The translations under genes were made by a program, and so were the position numbers. The notes beneath the pieces are model-generated. The model had not been told where the DNA came from. It saw only the letters and a program-made list of their open reading frames with translations, and did no database searches. Positions 26,817 through 36,275 of a DNA stretch of 64,000 bases are shown piece by piece; position 1 is the first letter of the stretch, and every line of letters starts with the position of its first letter. Source of the DNA: Candidozyma auris (lineage: Eukaryota; Ascomycota; Pichiomycetes; Serinales; Metschnikowiaceae); the NCBI RefSeq assembly GCF_003013715.1, contig NC_072817.1:186001-250000 (forward strand). Direction: 5' to 3'.

Positions 26817-29800
26817 TCAGAACAAATCTCTCAGAAATTCCAGGTTAATAATATCACCGTAACCACCGGCGTATGGATTGCCGTTTCCCGTGGTGTGATT
26901 GTCATGATTTATGTCGGTATCCATGTCCTTTTGTAGAGTACGCGAGTTAAAGGTGTTCACGAAGTCATCGTTGACCGTCACTGAGCTGTGATCTACTTTA
27001 GGAGCATGTCCTTGGATTCCCGAGGAAGATTGCAACCACACCGCCTCGTTCGTAATCTCGTTCCATAACTTTTGCTCCTCATCAATATACGTCAAGCCTT
27101 CAATCCCAGCCAAGTCCGCATTGGAATAGAAATCTGCGTTGTTTGCATTCTGTTCTTTGAAGTCAAATGCTGCCTCTGTTGTCAAATTTGCGGAAGCCGG
27201 TATTGTAGGTGTGTGTCTGTGAGAAGCAGCTAACCCAGATGAAGGATTAGGACCATTGAATTGCAAGTAGTCCAAGCTTGCTCGAAGAGGTTCCGGTGCC
27301 TGAGTTCCTGGCTGGGGTTTCACTACGTTTTGTGGGTTCATGTGGACAGCAGCTGCATTTCCAAGATTGATGAAGGACATTGTGTCACCGAAGGCGTTAT
27401 TCTCAGAATCCATGTTGACGTCTCCATCCATGGAGCCTGCCAGTTGTCGGTAGTCGTGTTTGTTCAATAGGTCTTGCATGACACCATTGAAGTCTAGAAC
27501 TCTGATCAATTTGAGGAGCTGTGCTCGCCTGAGTGCGGCAGGGTAGTTACCAAGTTTCTTCATTTTTGTGAAAAGAGTGAGTGCATGGTCTAGATGTTCT
27601 CTTGTAGCATCATGTACACCGAACGAAGCATTGAACAAAATCAATGTAGAAGCCGATGTGAATAGGTACTCACGGTCCATCCAACCAAACAAAGCAACCA
27701 TATTCTGGGGCATGAGTGCCCATATTGACTTGATTGTATTGATAGAAGCTTGAAACGATGCGTTAAGCAATGTGAGAACATTTTTCGAGTACTTTGTCAA
27801 GTCAACATACTTATTGGAGGAGTTCTGTACTTGAAGCTCCCGAAGTTTCTTTGTTGCAAAATGGAATAGAAGTGGACGAACTGCCAAGTTCATACCTTGG
27901 AAGTACTCTGTCATTAAGTTCACAATGAGACGTGTTATCTTGACATCATCCTTTGAGAAGTCCACCTGCAAAAAGTCCGGAAGTGCCAGCTTCCAATTCA
28001 ATAGACGCTGGACCAAATCTGAAACCACTGGTAAGATATTGGCAGTTGGTTGCTTTGTGTATAAAGACGACAAAATGATGGCATTGATCTGGGTGATTGT
28101 GACGCAATTATTGATATATTCTGCAGAAGGAAAGATATAATATCCTCTAACATCATTTTCGTCTCTAGGAAAGTCGTCGAGGTCGATTTTGAAGTCATAC
28201 GGTAGTTCTGTAGAAACACTGTCGTCGGCAAAACTCAATGGCAAGCCAGCTTTTGACGAAAGCATTCGTTCATACATGTACACCGTCCACCAGATTCTTC
28301 GTCTATGCTCAAGTTCGAATCTGTTCAAATTTTCAGAGTCGGCATCAACATGCCATCCAAGGATAAGTGTTGACCTCAATGCTAGACCGAAGTAAAAGTA
28401 TGATGCAATTGTGCAATCAGCAACCTGGAGATAAAATGCATACAATAGAATTACCTCTATACCTCCGTCTTTCGTGATGTTGTCGATCGCCCCTGAGGCA
28501 AAAAGACCGGTGAATAGTTCTGATGCCTGGTAGAAGAACCCTGACCCAGGTAGAGTGTTTCTCTTACTTGGATCCTTTTTCTTGCTCTTTTTCTGGCCAA
28601 ACATGCTGATCCTCTCTTGTTTGGAACGTTCCATGTGTGTGTCTGAGTCTGTGCCTAGGTACATTTCACCCACGGCAAAGATCAAAAGGATTTTGCAAAA
28701 CCATATTGTTTCTAGGATGGTCTCATTATCAGTATCTTTCTTAATAGTGTTCTCATCTTCAGCGGGACCCTCACGAGGAGCAATGTTTCTTTTGATTATT
28801 CTCTTATTCTCGCTTGTGTTGCCCAGATATAGATTCATAAGAAAACGTTTCACGAGTCCCTCGTTGAAGAAGTAGAAGCAGCCATCGTTGTAGCTGATGA
28901 AAGTGTCAACAAGGAGAATGGCATAGGAATACGAAGGGAGGGTGAAGTTCACTGAAAGGCCAGGACGAGTGTTTGTTTTCGCCAAAGTGATATTGTAAGC
29001 ATTTCCCTCCTTCTCTAGAATCTTCGTTTGTCTTCTGACCTCGCTTGTCGCTGTATCCTGAAAGGAGCTCTGACTGACAAAGTTGCTTTGGGGCGAGTCT
29101 ACTGGAGTGGTGCTGATGGAGTTTGGGTGTAGAAGGGACGGAGGCTCAAAAGAAGGGGCCATGTTCTGAATTTCAAGCCCAAAGAGCGTCATTGATGACG
29201 AGCCGACATAAAGCTTCTCGCCGGTTCTTGACTGGATGAGTCTGCCGTACTTGTCCAAGGACGGGTTGATCACCTCCGTGCCACCATGCCCGCGATCAGC
29301 GTCGGTATCTTCCTCTTTTATCTCTGCAATGTGCTGAGGCTGATTGTAGTTTGAACCAAAGTTCCCACCAAACTGACCCGTTCCAGGATCAGACAGCTGC
29401 GAAACCAGATGCTGGACAGAAGCTGCTTCCGACTCTGCTTTCCGTGGCGTTTCCTTGATAGTATTTCTTAAAGCAGCGTTTTCCTTCTTCAACCTGGCAA
29501 TGTCTTCCTGGAGCTTGTACAAATACTTCCTCGACACCACGAGCCTCTTCTCGTACTCGACATACTCACACTTCGTCTTGGCCATCTGACACTTCAGACA
29601 CGGCTGGCCACCAGGGCACCTTGTGTGGCGGAAACGGCATCGTATACATGCTCTGGCGGTTCTCTTCTTTGGCTCCTTCGAATCACCAGCTTTATCTGAG
29701 TCATTTTCGAGCTCAGGCTCATCATCCACATTCCCGTTCCCTGGCAGCGGCGACGGCCGAAATGAGTCGTTATGAGGAGCCGGTAGTCCTGCAGGCAGAT

Positions 29801-29819
29801 GCTTCGGTAGGGTACTCAT
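26817..29819 (-). CDS. Large Zn(II)2Cys6 transcription factor
   Basis: This 1000-residue regulator has a zinc cluster with six Cys at residues 58, 61, 68, 74, 77 and 84 (ACIRCRFRHTRC...PCLKCQMAKTKC). A basic linker and a heptad-like dimerisation helix (YLYKLQEDIARLKKENAAL) follow. A fungal middle homology domain lies around residues 400-650, with HRRRIWWTVYMYERMLSS. The C-terminus is Asn/Asp-rich with acidic patches and may activate transcription. The ATG at 29819 is taken as start because the next in-frame Met lies inside the cluster and the upstream frame (to 30122) is leader-like. I cannot assign it to a named regulator. Its promoter carries a GGCTGCGAAA motif (30144-30153). Confidence 0.85.
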   Translation of the reverse strand: MSTLPKHLPAGLPAPHNDSFRPSPLPGNGNVDDEPELENDSDKAGDSKEPKKRTARACIRCRFRHTRCPGGQPCLKCQMAKTKCEYVEYEKRLVVSRKYLYKLQEDIARLKKENAALRNTIKETPRKAESEAASVQHLVSQLSDPGTGQFGGNFGSNYNQPQHIAEIKEEDTDADRGHGGTEVINPSLDKYGRLIQSRTGEKLYVGSSSMTLFGLEIQNMAPSFEPPSLLHPNSISTTPVDSPQSNFVSQSSFQDTATSEVRRQTKILEKEGNAYNITLAKTNTRPGLSVNFTLPSYSYAILLVDTFISYNDGCFYFFNEGLVKRFLMNLYLGNTSENKRIIKRNIAPREGPAEDENTIKKDTDNETILETIWFCKILLIFAVGEMYLGTDSDTHMERSKQERISMFGQKKSKKKDPSKRNTLPGSGFFYQASELFTGLFASGAIDNITKDGGIEVILLYAFYLQVADCTIASYFYFGLALRSTLILGWHVDADSENLNRFELEHRRRIWWTVYMYERMLSSKAGLPLSFADDSVSTELPYDFKIDLDDFPRDENDVRGYYIFPSAEYINNCVTITQINAIILSSLYTKQPTANILPVVSDLVQRLLNWKLALPDFLQVDFSKDDVKITRLIVNLMTEYFQGMNLAVRPLLFHFATKKLRELQVQNSSNKYVDLTKYSKNVLTLLNASFQASINTIKSIWALMPQNMVALFGWMDREYLFTSASTLILFNASFGVHDATREHLDHALTLFTKMKKLGNYPAALRRAQLLKLIRVLDFNGVMQDLLNKHDYRQLAGSMDGDVNMDSENNAFGDTMSFINLGNAAAVHMNPQNVVKPQPGTQAPEPLRASLDYLQFNGPNPSSGLAASHRHTPTIPASANLTTEAAFDFKEQNANNADFYSNADLAGIEGLTYIDEEQKLWNEITNEAVWLQSSSGIQGHAPKVDHSSVTVNDDFVNTFNSRTLQKDMDTDINHDNHTTGNGNPYAGGYGDIINLEFLRDLF

Positions 29820-31549
29820 GTACCTGGTATATATAAAGACAGTAAAGGTGAAGTTAGTAAAGTGTGTAAGTGTGTGAATGGAATGTATGTGGAGAGGTGA
29901 TTGAAAAGCAGGTTGGGCTGGGCGGAGGATATGTGCAGGAACCTGCCGCCCTAGAAATAACGGTCGCCAAGGAGAGGTTTCAAAACGGTGAGGGAAAGAT
30001 AGAGAGGTGATGGAGAAAAAATAATCATAAAAAAAAAATTTGAGCTCTTCTGTAGAATGTATTGTGTGGGTTTGGATTTTTGTATGTTGTGCCTCACGTC
30101 GTTGGTGTCTTGGCTGAGTCATTGTGGCATTTTGAAGACGTTTGGCTGCGAAATCTAAACGTTTATGCAGAAAGCGATGAACAGTGATGGACGCAAAGGT
30201 AATGCTTAATTTTTACAGGAATTGATCATGTTTATGCTTTGGATGTGAACTGCTTATGTTTTTTGGGACATGGCCTCAAATACTTCGCTTTCTCTTCAAG
30301 TTTCCTCCAAAGGATATGATAATGGCCATTGTTCCGGTTTCGGAGCCCTTCACCCGCGAAAGTCCGACGATAGGTGTTGGGAGAAGAAGATGGGATATGA
30401 ATCGAGTCGATGGTTTATCGTGGCATTGATTTTTTTTTGAGTCACACCGTTGAAGGCTCATGTTTTTGTCTTTGGTATTTTCTTTTTTTTTTGTTTTTTG
30501 TAGAGATCCTCGAACTGTGGATCTCGATGGCCCGTAATGGCTATAAAAAGGTTTATAGACAGTACACTATGCTCTTATGATTCCGAGGAGCGTCCATTTA
30601 ATTCAACATTTGAAGTAATGAAGAGACGACTTCACTGCCAAGAGTGCAGAACAATTATTGAAACTTTTCAAATTGTAAGAAACTCGGCAGTCGTTGATTT
30701 GTGCTTCCATTTGGTCTTTGAACGCATGGATGTATGGCTGCAAGAGGTTGTGAAAAACTTCTGATAACGTCACATTCTAGACCAGCACGATTGGACAATG
30801 ATGTGTGAGCTTACTGACTTCAGCTTTGAGCCATTAAGTAACTCAGGGGTTTAAGAGAGCTCCCTCAAACGTACTAATCAGGGCTGATATATTCATACTA
30901 ACGTGTTTAGGAGTATCTGAGAGATTCTGACGATGAGACTTCAAACGCTACAGGAAGTGAACCACCTAAATATTGAGGTGGTTGCTAAACTGAAGGTTGA
31001 AGAGTGCCATTGGATGTCTTGTTAACTTCTGGGCTGATTATCACACAGTTGAGCCTTCTACACATCGCTTCTTTAGAGATACCAAAGCTATTTTCTATCA
31101 GACGTTATCAAACAGAATAAAGTAAGAATAGAATTTGTCGTCGCATGAAGATAATAATAGCGAGCACTTTTATAGCAGAATCATCTAGATTGATTGCCTC
31201 ATTCGTGAATTGCCAGAGAATATTCGCCTTGACTGCGAAAATACATGCATAATTCATGAACAGCCTAATTTCTTGACGGTAACTCCTTAAAGGCTATGAA
31301 AAAAGTCGGACCAAATGAAGACTCAAACCAAAACTGAAATTGCTGGTTCAAAACTTAATCGCCTCAGCCCTGTCTAGGATTACTTCTCTGGCATCCCACC
31401 GATGCAACATGGCAAACGTTGAGCCGTTCCACTCTTGCACATCTAACATCCCTGTTCCTTAGCTACAAATATCCAGTGCCATCGGTTTGATACCTACAAT
31501 ATATAATCCATCTCGTTCATTTTACTATTTTCCTATTGTCCGTCCCTCT
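29820..31549. other. Intergenic region upstream of the zinc-cluster gene
   Basis: This is 1.7 kb between two minus-strand genes. It contains a TATATATA element just upstream of the zinc-cluster ATG (29829-29836), motif GGCTGCGAAA (30144-30153), T-tracts (30429-30436, 30483-30492) and a 75-codon plus-strand frame (30537-30764) starting with ATG but without a recognisable domain. I do not call that frame a gene. Confidence 0.5.
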
Positions 31550-32269
31550 CTAGTTAGCCGCAAGGTTCTGCTCGCCCTGCCCAATCATGTTTCCTGCCGG
31601 ATAGTACTCACAAACAACGTATGGCCCGCCATTGTCACACTGCTTCTGGGCACAGCCCAACTGCTTGGAGCCCTTCCAGATCACCTGGGTGAAGTGGTTG
31701 AAAGAAGACGCGCTTGAGTAGTCGTAGTTCGAGCCTTCGTCATACCATGCCTTGACAGTGCCTTCGGCACCGTCATAGCCAACAGCCAAGTTCTCACCGT
31801 ACTTGCCGCCAGAGTGCTGCAAGCTAGACCCACACGTGTACTTGTCAGCCATGTTCTGGGCGTAGCTGGCGAGTTCGTCGGACCAAGACAACGCAGGAGC
31901 AGAGTGCTTGGCTCTCTTGGAGTTGTGGGCATCCAAGATTTGCTTGTCGAAGCCAGACACATTGTCACCGCCGGCAGAAGAAGAAGGAGCCGAGGATGAC
32001 GAAGAAGGGGACTGAGCTGGGGGGCTGGAGGTGGTGGAGCCCAAGCCCGACGATGTGACAAAAGCCTGGGTCACCTGAGGCTCCTGTTGGAACTGGTTGT
32101 TGGCTTGAGGAGAAGGTTCAGCGTCAGCTTCAGCAGAAGAGGCTGGAGGCTGGCCGCCAACGATGTTGCCGTCAGCATCAACGGTAATGAAATGAGTGTT
32201 TGTCTCGTAGAAGGTCTTGGCCAGAGCAACGGCAGCGAGGGACAAGGCCACTGAAAGAGAGAACTTCAT
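31550..32269 (-). CDS. Secreted CAP/SCP-domain protein (PRY/RBT4 family)
   Basis: This 239-residue protein has an N-terminal signal peptide (MKFSLSVALSLAAVALA, cleaved about residue 17), a Ser/Pro/Gln-rich linker (about 40-100) and a C-terminal CAP domain (about 105-235). The CAP signatures are clear: LDAHNSKRAKH, LSWSDELASYAQNMADKY, GENLAVGY, HFTQVIWKGSKQLGC and VVCEYYPAGN. Yeast Pry proteins bind and export sterols and fatty acids; Candida relatives (Rbt4, Rbe1) are secreted or wall-linked virulence-associated proteins. A paralogue cannot be chosen from sequence alone. Start at ATG 32269. Confidence 0.92.
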   Translation of the reverse strand: MKFSLSVALSLAAVALAKTFYETNTHFITVDADGNIVGGQPPASSAEADAEPSPQANNQFQQEPQVTQAFVTSSGLGSTTSSPPAQSPSSSSSAPSSSAGGDNVSGFDKQILDAHNSKRAKHSAPALSWSDELASYAQNMADKYTCGSSLQHSGGKYGENLAVGYDGAEGTVKAWYDEGSNYDYSSASSFNHFTQVIWKGSKQLGCAQKQCDNGGPYVVCEYYPAGNMIGQGEQNLAAN

Positions 32270-33039
32270 GATGATTTGTTAAGGAAAGTTGTTGATGGGA
32301 GAAGAAAAGCAACGATCAGTGCAATGTGAGAAAATCGGCTGTTTATCAAGGAAAGGACACAAAGAGCCGGCAGACAGGTGTTTTCGTGTTTTTGTCTTGG
32401 GGTGAAAAACCGAGAGAAAACCCGGCACTTTATACTCAAGAGAAGCTTGGAAAAAAGAAAGAAAAAGGGAAAAAACCGTCAATGGCTCTTCGACTAAGCC
32501 AAAAAGTGCACTAATCTTACTTTTTTGTCCCTTTCGACTCGGCAACTGGCCACTTTGCTCCCTCCTTGTCTAGCACTAGAATGCCGAATTGAGTGGTTGC
32601 AAACAACGCGAATCTGCATACCAACCTAATGCGTTGCCAGTGGAAACACACTGCCTGCACATAGGCGTGCTCGCGTCGCGTTTAAAGGAGTCGTCAACAC
32701 CACCAAACCGAAAAGTTCTCGATTTCTCCTGGCACACATGCAGGAACATAACTCATGGCTTGGATCGTTTGTTCGCAGCCAGTTGCACTAACCCTGAATG
32801 AGGCAACATCCAGAGATCTAGAATACCGTTGTTCCTGTGAAAAATCTCTCGATGTTCCTTGTTTTTGCCCGATGTTGACAATGGTTGTTTTTTGTCAGTT
32901 CCATTGTTCTCGTCAATCCCTGCGGAGCCCACTCCGTTTCTGCTCTTCTACGCCTCGTGGGACGTATCACTTGCACCAGCGGCTGCAACCCATTTACTCC
33001 TTTCGTCTGAGATGGCTCTCCCACATCGCCTCATTTTCT
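32270..33039. other. Intergenic region, promoter of the CAP-protein gene
   Basis: A 770-bp gap with a minus-strand motif copy GGCTGCGAA (32772-32780). The plus-strand frames here (for example 32755-33132) overlap the 3' end of HCS1 and show no domain. Confidence 0.5.
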
Positions 33040-35217
33040 TCAGAGCCCAACGGCATCCACATACCTCACCTCGTACTTGTCGTCAACGTGCCTCACCCAA
33101 TCACAGAGAAATCGCTCGCCACTGCGTTCTAGAGTCTCCATGTCGCCAATCACACAGAGATGTCGCTTGGGTCTCGTCATGGCCACATTGAGCCGTCTCC
33201 TGTCGCTTAGAAAACCGATTTCTCGCTCGTCGTTTGACCGAACGAGCGAAACAACTATAGCCTCCTTCTCTCGCCCTTGAAAGCCGTCGATGGTCGAGAC
33301 CTCCACCCCAGTAATTTCCATCTCTCTCTGGATCGCTTTTTTCAACACCGCCACTTGGGCACTATACGGCGAAATCACTCCTATCTGCTCGGGCTGCACG
33401 CCTGCCTCTACTAGTTTGGCAATGTGCTGGACAGCTACACTCGCCTCCATATCGTTGTACTTGGACCCACTTGAGGCAAGCACGTTGTTAATGTCCTCCT
33501 CATCTTCAACTCTTTCAGGGAAGTCGCCTCCTTGAGTATCGTACCAAACGCATGGAATCGAAGTGTCCTCAGTCTCCTCCACAGCCTTGAGATCGGCTAA
33601 TATGATATCTTTGCACGAGTCTGCCGCCTTGAGTTTCCCGCCGTAAAGTGTATTGGATGGGAATTCCATGATCTCGGTGTTCATTCGGTACTGTACGTCC
33701 AACAACTTCTTGTACGCTTCGCCTCCATGCTCTTTGACAAGACGATCAAATAGGGTATACTCGAGATCTGCAAGCGGCTCCAGCAGCTTCGAGGCTCGAA
33801 TCTTGTCGGCTTCCTCCTTTGACTTGACCGTTGCAGGAAGCTGCAAGTTGTCGCCTGCAATCACCAACCGCTTAAACCCAACATGTGTTGCAAGAGCTAT
33901 CCAGCACTGCGGCTCAAGAGACTGCGATACCTCGTCGATGACAATTGTATCGAAAAAGGGGTTGTCCATACCGTATTCTCCGCTCTTGTAGATATTGAAT
34001 AGCTCGTTGGATCCTGATCCATGCAACGTTGCTAAGATAACCCGGGCGTTGCGTAGCAAATCCAGAATTATTTTTTGTTCCCTCGTTCTGAGCTCCTTTC
34101 GAAGGCTCTTGATGTCTCCCCATAGTGCTTTCCGCTCGCCGTACCTTTTGCACTTTTTTATTTGGGAAAGTGTCGACGCTATGTCCTTCTCTACGTCTCT
34201 CAATATAGCTCTTTGCTCTCCTGCCTCACTGCTTGCCAGTGCCAGCGACTTCAGAAGCACATCCAACGAATGCTTGTAGTTGGCTTCAAGAAGTCTCGCT
34301 GGGTGCCCAATTCTGATTAGGTGTTCCGGATTCAAAGATGCCTTAGCAGCTTTTCTGCGGGGCTTCTTGGTGGAGCCTTCAACTTCAGCAGTGAATACTG
34401 GAGATAGCCTCTCAAGAATGTTGTCTACGGAAATGTTCGAAGCACCGCATACCAATACTCGTTCTCCGTGATTGAATGTCAACTGCTTGATAAGCTCAAT
34501 GAGAGTATACGTCTTACCTGTGCCAGGGGGCCCGTGGATGATGGTAACCGGAGACTTGTGAATCGCAAAGTCAATAGCTTTTCTCTGGGAATCATTGAGC
34601 AACTTATCAAAGAAGGAGGTTTTTGTCTTAGGCATGGGCCTTGGAATGAACGAAGCCTCTCCTAGTAGAATTTTCAAAACCTCATTCTTATTCAGCTCAC
34701 TTAATGTTTCCAACCGTTTCATCGCCTGAAGCATTCTCTTATACGTGACGTAGTTGGTCAATTTAATGATAGCCATCCGCACATTGTCATTACCTGTGTT
34801 GTTATACAAGTTGAGAAGCTTGTCGTCAGAGGAATCTTCTTCCACGGACACCGTCACTGAGGTTGCACTTAGTCTGCTCACTACTCCTTCCAAAGCTGTC
34901 GACTCAGCGTCAGCGTCCTTCGCTGCTGCGTTCTTCATCCTGTTCAATTGCACTATGTCACCTACTCGTATGGTGCCAGCCTTGATCTCTTCATCAGGCT
35001 GAGATACAGCAGGATCCAAACTGAGCTCAATTAGAGACTTACCGCCGATGCCTGATCTCATGTTGGTCATGGTCAAGTTGATGATGGCAAGCCCAAATAA
35101 CGAGAGTTTCTTCAGGGTATATTTCAGAAGGTACGAGTCTGTGAGGACATTGTCACACTGCAACTCCAAATTGATGGCGTTGGTGAACTCTTGGGCTAGC
35201 TTTTCTTGGAGAAGCAT
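33040..35217 (-). CDS. HCS1: SF1 DNA helicase Hcs1 (DNA polymerase alpha-associated helicase A)
   Basis: This 725-residue Upf1-like superfamily 1 helicase resembles S. cerevisiae Hcs1 and human IGHMBP2/SMUBP2. Helicase motifs in order: I GPPGTGKTYT (residues 229-238), II VIDEVSQSLEP, III VIAGDNLQLPAT, IV DVQYRMNTEIMEFP, V STIDGFQGREKEAIVVSLV and VI RRLNVAMTRPKRHL. The N-terminal beta-barrel (about 65-160) is present. Hcs1 is a 5'-3' helicase copurified with Pol alpha; its in vivo role is uncertain. Start at ATG 35217. A TCACGTGA site lies 243 bp upstream. Neighbours MCO12 and URB1 are also close to HCS1 in S. cerevisiae. Confidence 0.93.
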   Translation of the reverse strand: MLLQEKLAQEFTNAINLELQCDNVLTDSYLLKYTLKKLSLFGLAIINLTMTNMRSGIGGKSLIELSLDPAVSQPDEEIKAGTIRVGDIVQLNRMKNAAAKDADAESTALEGVVSRLSATSVTVSVEEDSSDDKLLNLYNNTGNDNVRMAIIKLTNYVTYKRMLQAMKRLETLSELNKNEVLKILLGEASFIPRPMPKTKTSFFDKLLNDSQRKAIDFAIHKSPVTIIHGPPGTGKTYTLIELIKQLTFNHGERVLVCGASNISVDNILERLSPVFTAEVEGSTKKPRRKAAKASLNPEHLIRIGHPARLLEANYKHSLDVLLKSLALASSEAGEQRAILRDVEKDIASTLSQIKKCKRYGERKALWGDIKSLRKELRTREQKIILDLLRNARVILATLHGSGSNELFNIYKSGEYGMDNPFFDTIVIDEVSQSLEPQCWIALATHVGFKRLVIAGDNLQLPATVKSKEEADKIRASKLLEPLADLEYTLFDRLVKEHGGEAYKKLLDVQYRMNTEIMEFPSNTLYGGKLKAADSCKDIILADLKAVEETEDTSIPCVWYDTQGGDFPERVEDEEDINNVLASSGSKYNDMEASVAVQHIAKLVEAGVQPEQIGVISPYSAQVAVLKKAIQREMEITGVEVSTIDGFQGREKEAIVVSLVRSNDEREIGFLSDRRRLNVAMTRPKRHLCVIGDMETLERSGERFLCDWVRHVDDKYEVRYVDAVGL

Positions 35218-35536
35218 TTTACGTTGGATGTCAGTATCAGTTTTTCATGATCAGCATATTGCAATTGGATGTGATCAATGCATCTTGATACTTTGCAATA
35301 TAAAGGGCAAATGTTGATTTACGATCTTACTGATAGGACTGAGCTGGTGGTCGAGGCAGAGCCCAATGAAAGATCTATACATACATTGAATACAAGAAGG
35401 ATCACACTAGTAAGGAGACAAGGCAGATCGACCCCAAGGTGGTAAAACGTGACTACGAGTCACGTGACGAAATCCCAACCACACAATGGCATCAACAGGA
35501 AGACTTCAACCGGATAAAAAAAAACAGAAGCGTTCC
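35218..35536. promoter_or_regulatory. HCS1 promoter region with a palindromic E-box
   Basis: This 319-bp gap contains TCACGTGA (35460-35467), a perfect Cbf1-type palindrome preceded by AAACGTGACTACGAG. It sits between the HCS1 start and the MCO12 3' end. No gene seen. Confidence 0.5.
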
Positions 35537-35895
35537 TTACATGTTCTTGAAGTCATCAAGATCGCGGCCGGTCTGCTTCTTCAAGTAGCTCTTGCCCTTG
35601 TCTAGAAGATTGTCCACAACCAAGTTTCTCTGTCTGAAGTAGCCACTGACTCTTAATAGAGAAACAGTTCTATCGTAGCACATTTCGCCAAACGCCAAGT
35701 ACTTGCCGAACCAGTTGCGCACATCCACAGAACTAAAGTGGGAAGTATCGAACACAAGACCTGTGTTGCGATGGATACCGGCCAAAATGATGGAAATGAG
35801 TACCAAATCGACGCCGTAATGTGTAAGTTTACCGAGCTGATTGTTAGTGGATGACTTTTAAGTCAGGGAATTCTTTGTTTTGTACATACAGACAT
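35537..35895 (-). CDS. MCO12: Spliced small mitochondrial-type protein (DUF1748, MCO12/YKL018C-A)
   Basis: The gene has two exons. Exon 1 is only ATG TCT (35890-35895). The intron (35837-35889, 53 nt) starts GTATGT and ends with branch-point-like CACTAAC, six bases before the CAG acceptor. Exon 2 (35537-35836) continues LGKLTHYGVDLVLISIILAG. The 101-residue product then carries IHRNTGLVFD, KYLAFGEMCYDR and a basic tail, the pattern of the fungal DUF1748 family with one N-terminal hydrophobic segment. S. cerevisiae YKL018C-A (Mco12, about 99 residues, mitochondrial by large-scale work) adjoins HCS1, as here. A plain ORF reading starts at 35806 and loses the conserved N-terminus. Function unknown. 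Confidence 0.85.
35837..35889 (-). other. Intron of MCO12
   Basis: The minus strand starts GTATGT, contains CACTAAC near the 3' end and ends CAG. It is 53 nt long. Removing it joins Met-Ser to Leu-Gly-Lys in frame and restores the family N-terminus. Confidence 0.85.
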
Positions 35896-36275
35896 AAGGG
35901 GATAAAGAAAGAATAGTAGGTTTTTTGAGAGGAGCTGTGATAAGAAACGTGGGTGTATGCACAACCAGAGGCTATGCGGTTAAAGAAAGATATGGATTAT
36001 GCAATGAACGATTCGAATGATGTAGGTTATCTGAGTCTTGTGAGAAGCTCATCTTAGTTCTCATTTAGAGTTTCGAATCAGCATGGTGTTTGCTTTACTA
36101 TAAGTGTATCGCATCCACGTAATTCACACATCATGAAAGGAGGAGTATCTCAGCTGAATACACAATTCTTTAGTTTTATCCGAGTAGAGGATAAGATTTC
36201 TTATTGCCTACTACTGACCTTCATTTTCATTACACTTTTATCTTGCAATCATGCTATTATTAATGCTATGGGATG
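35896..36275. other. Intergenic region between MCO12 and URB1
   Basis: This 380-bp stretch lies between the MCO12 start and the URB1 stop, both minus strand. AT-rich; it should contain the MCO12 promoter. Nothing specific is seen. Confidence 0.45.

Noticed and set aside
30537..30764. 75-codon frame with ATG
   Set aside because: No recognisable domain and no codon preference; kept only as a note in the intergenic entry.
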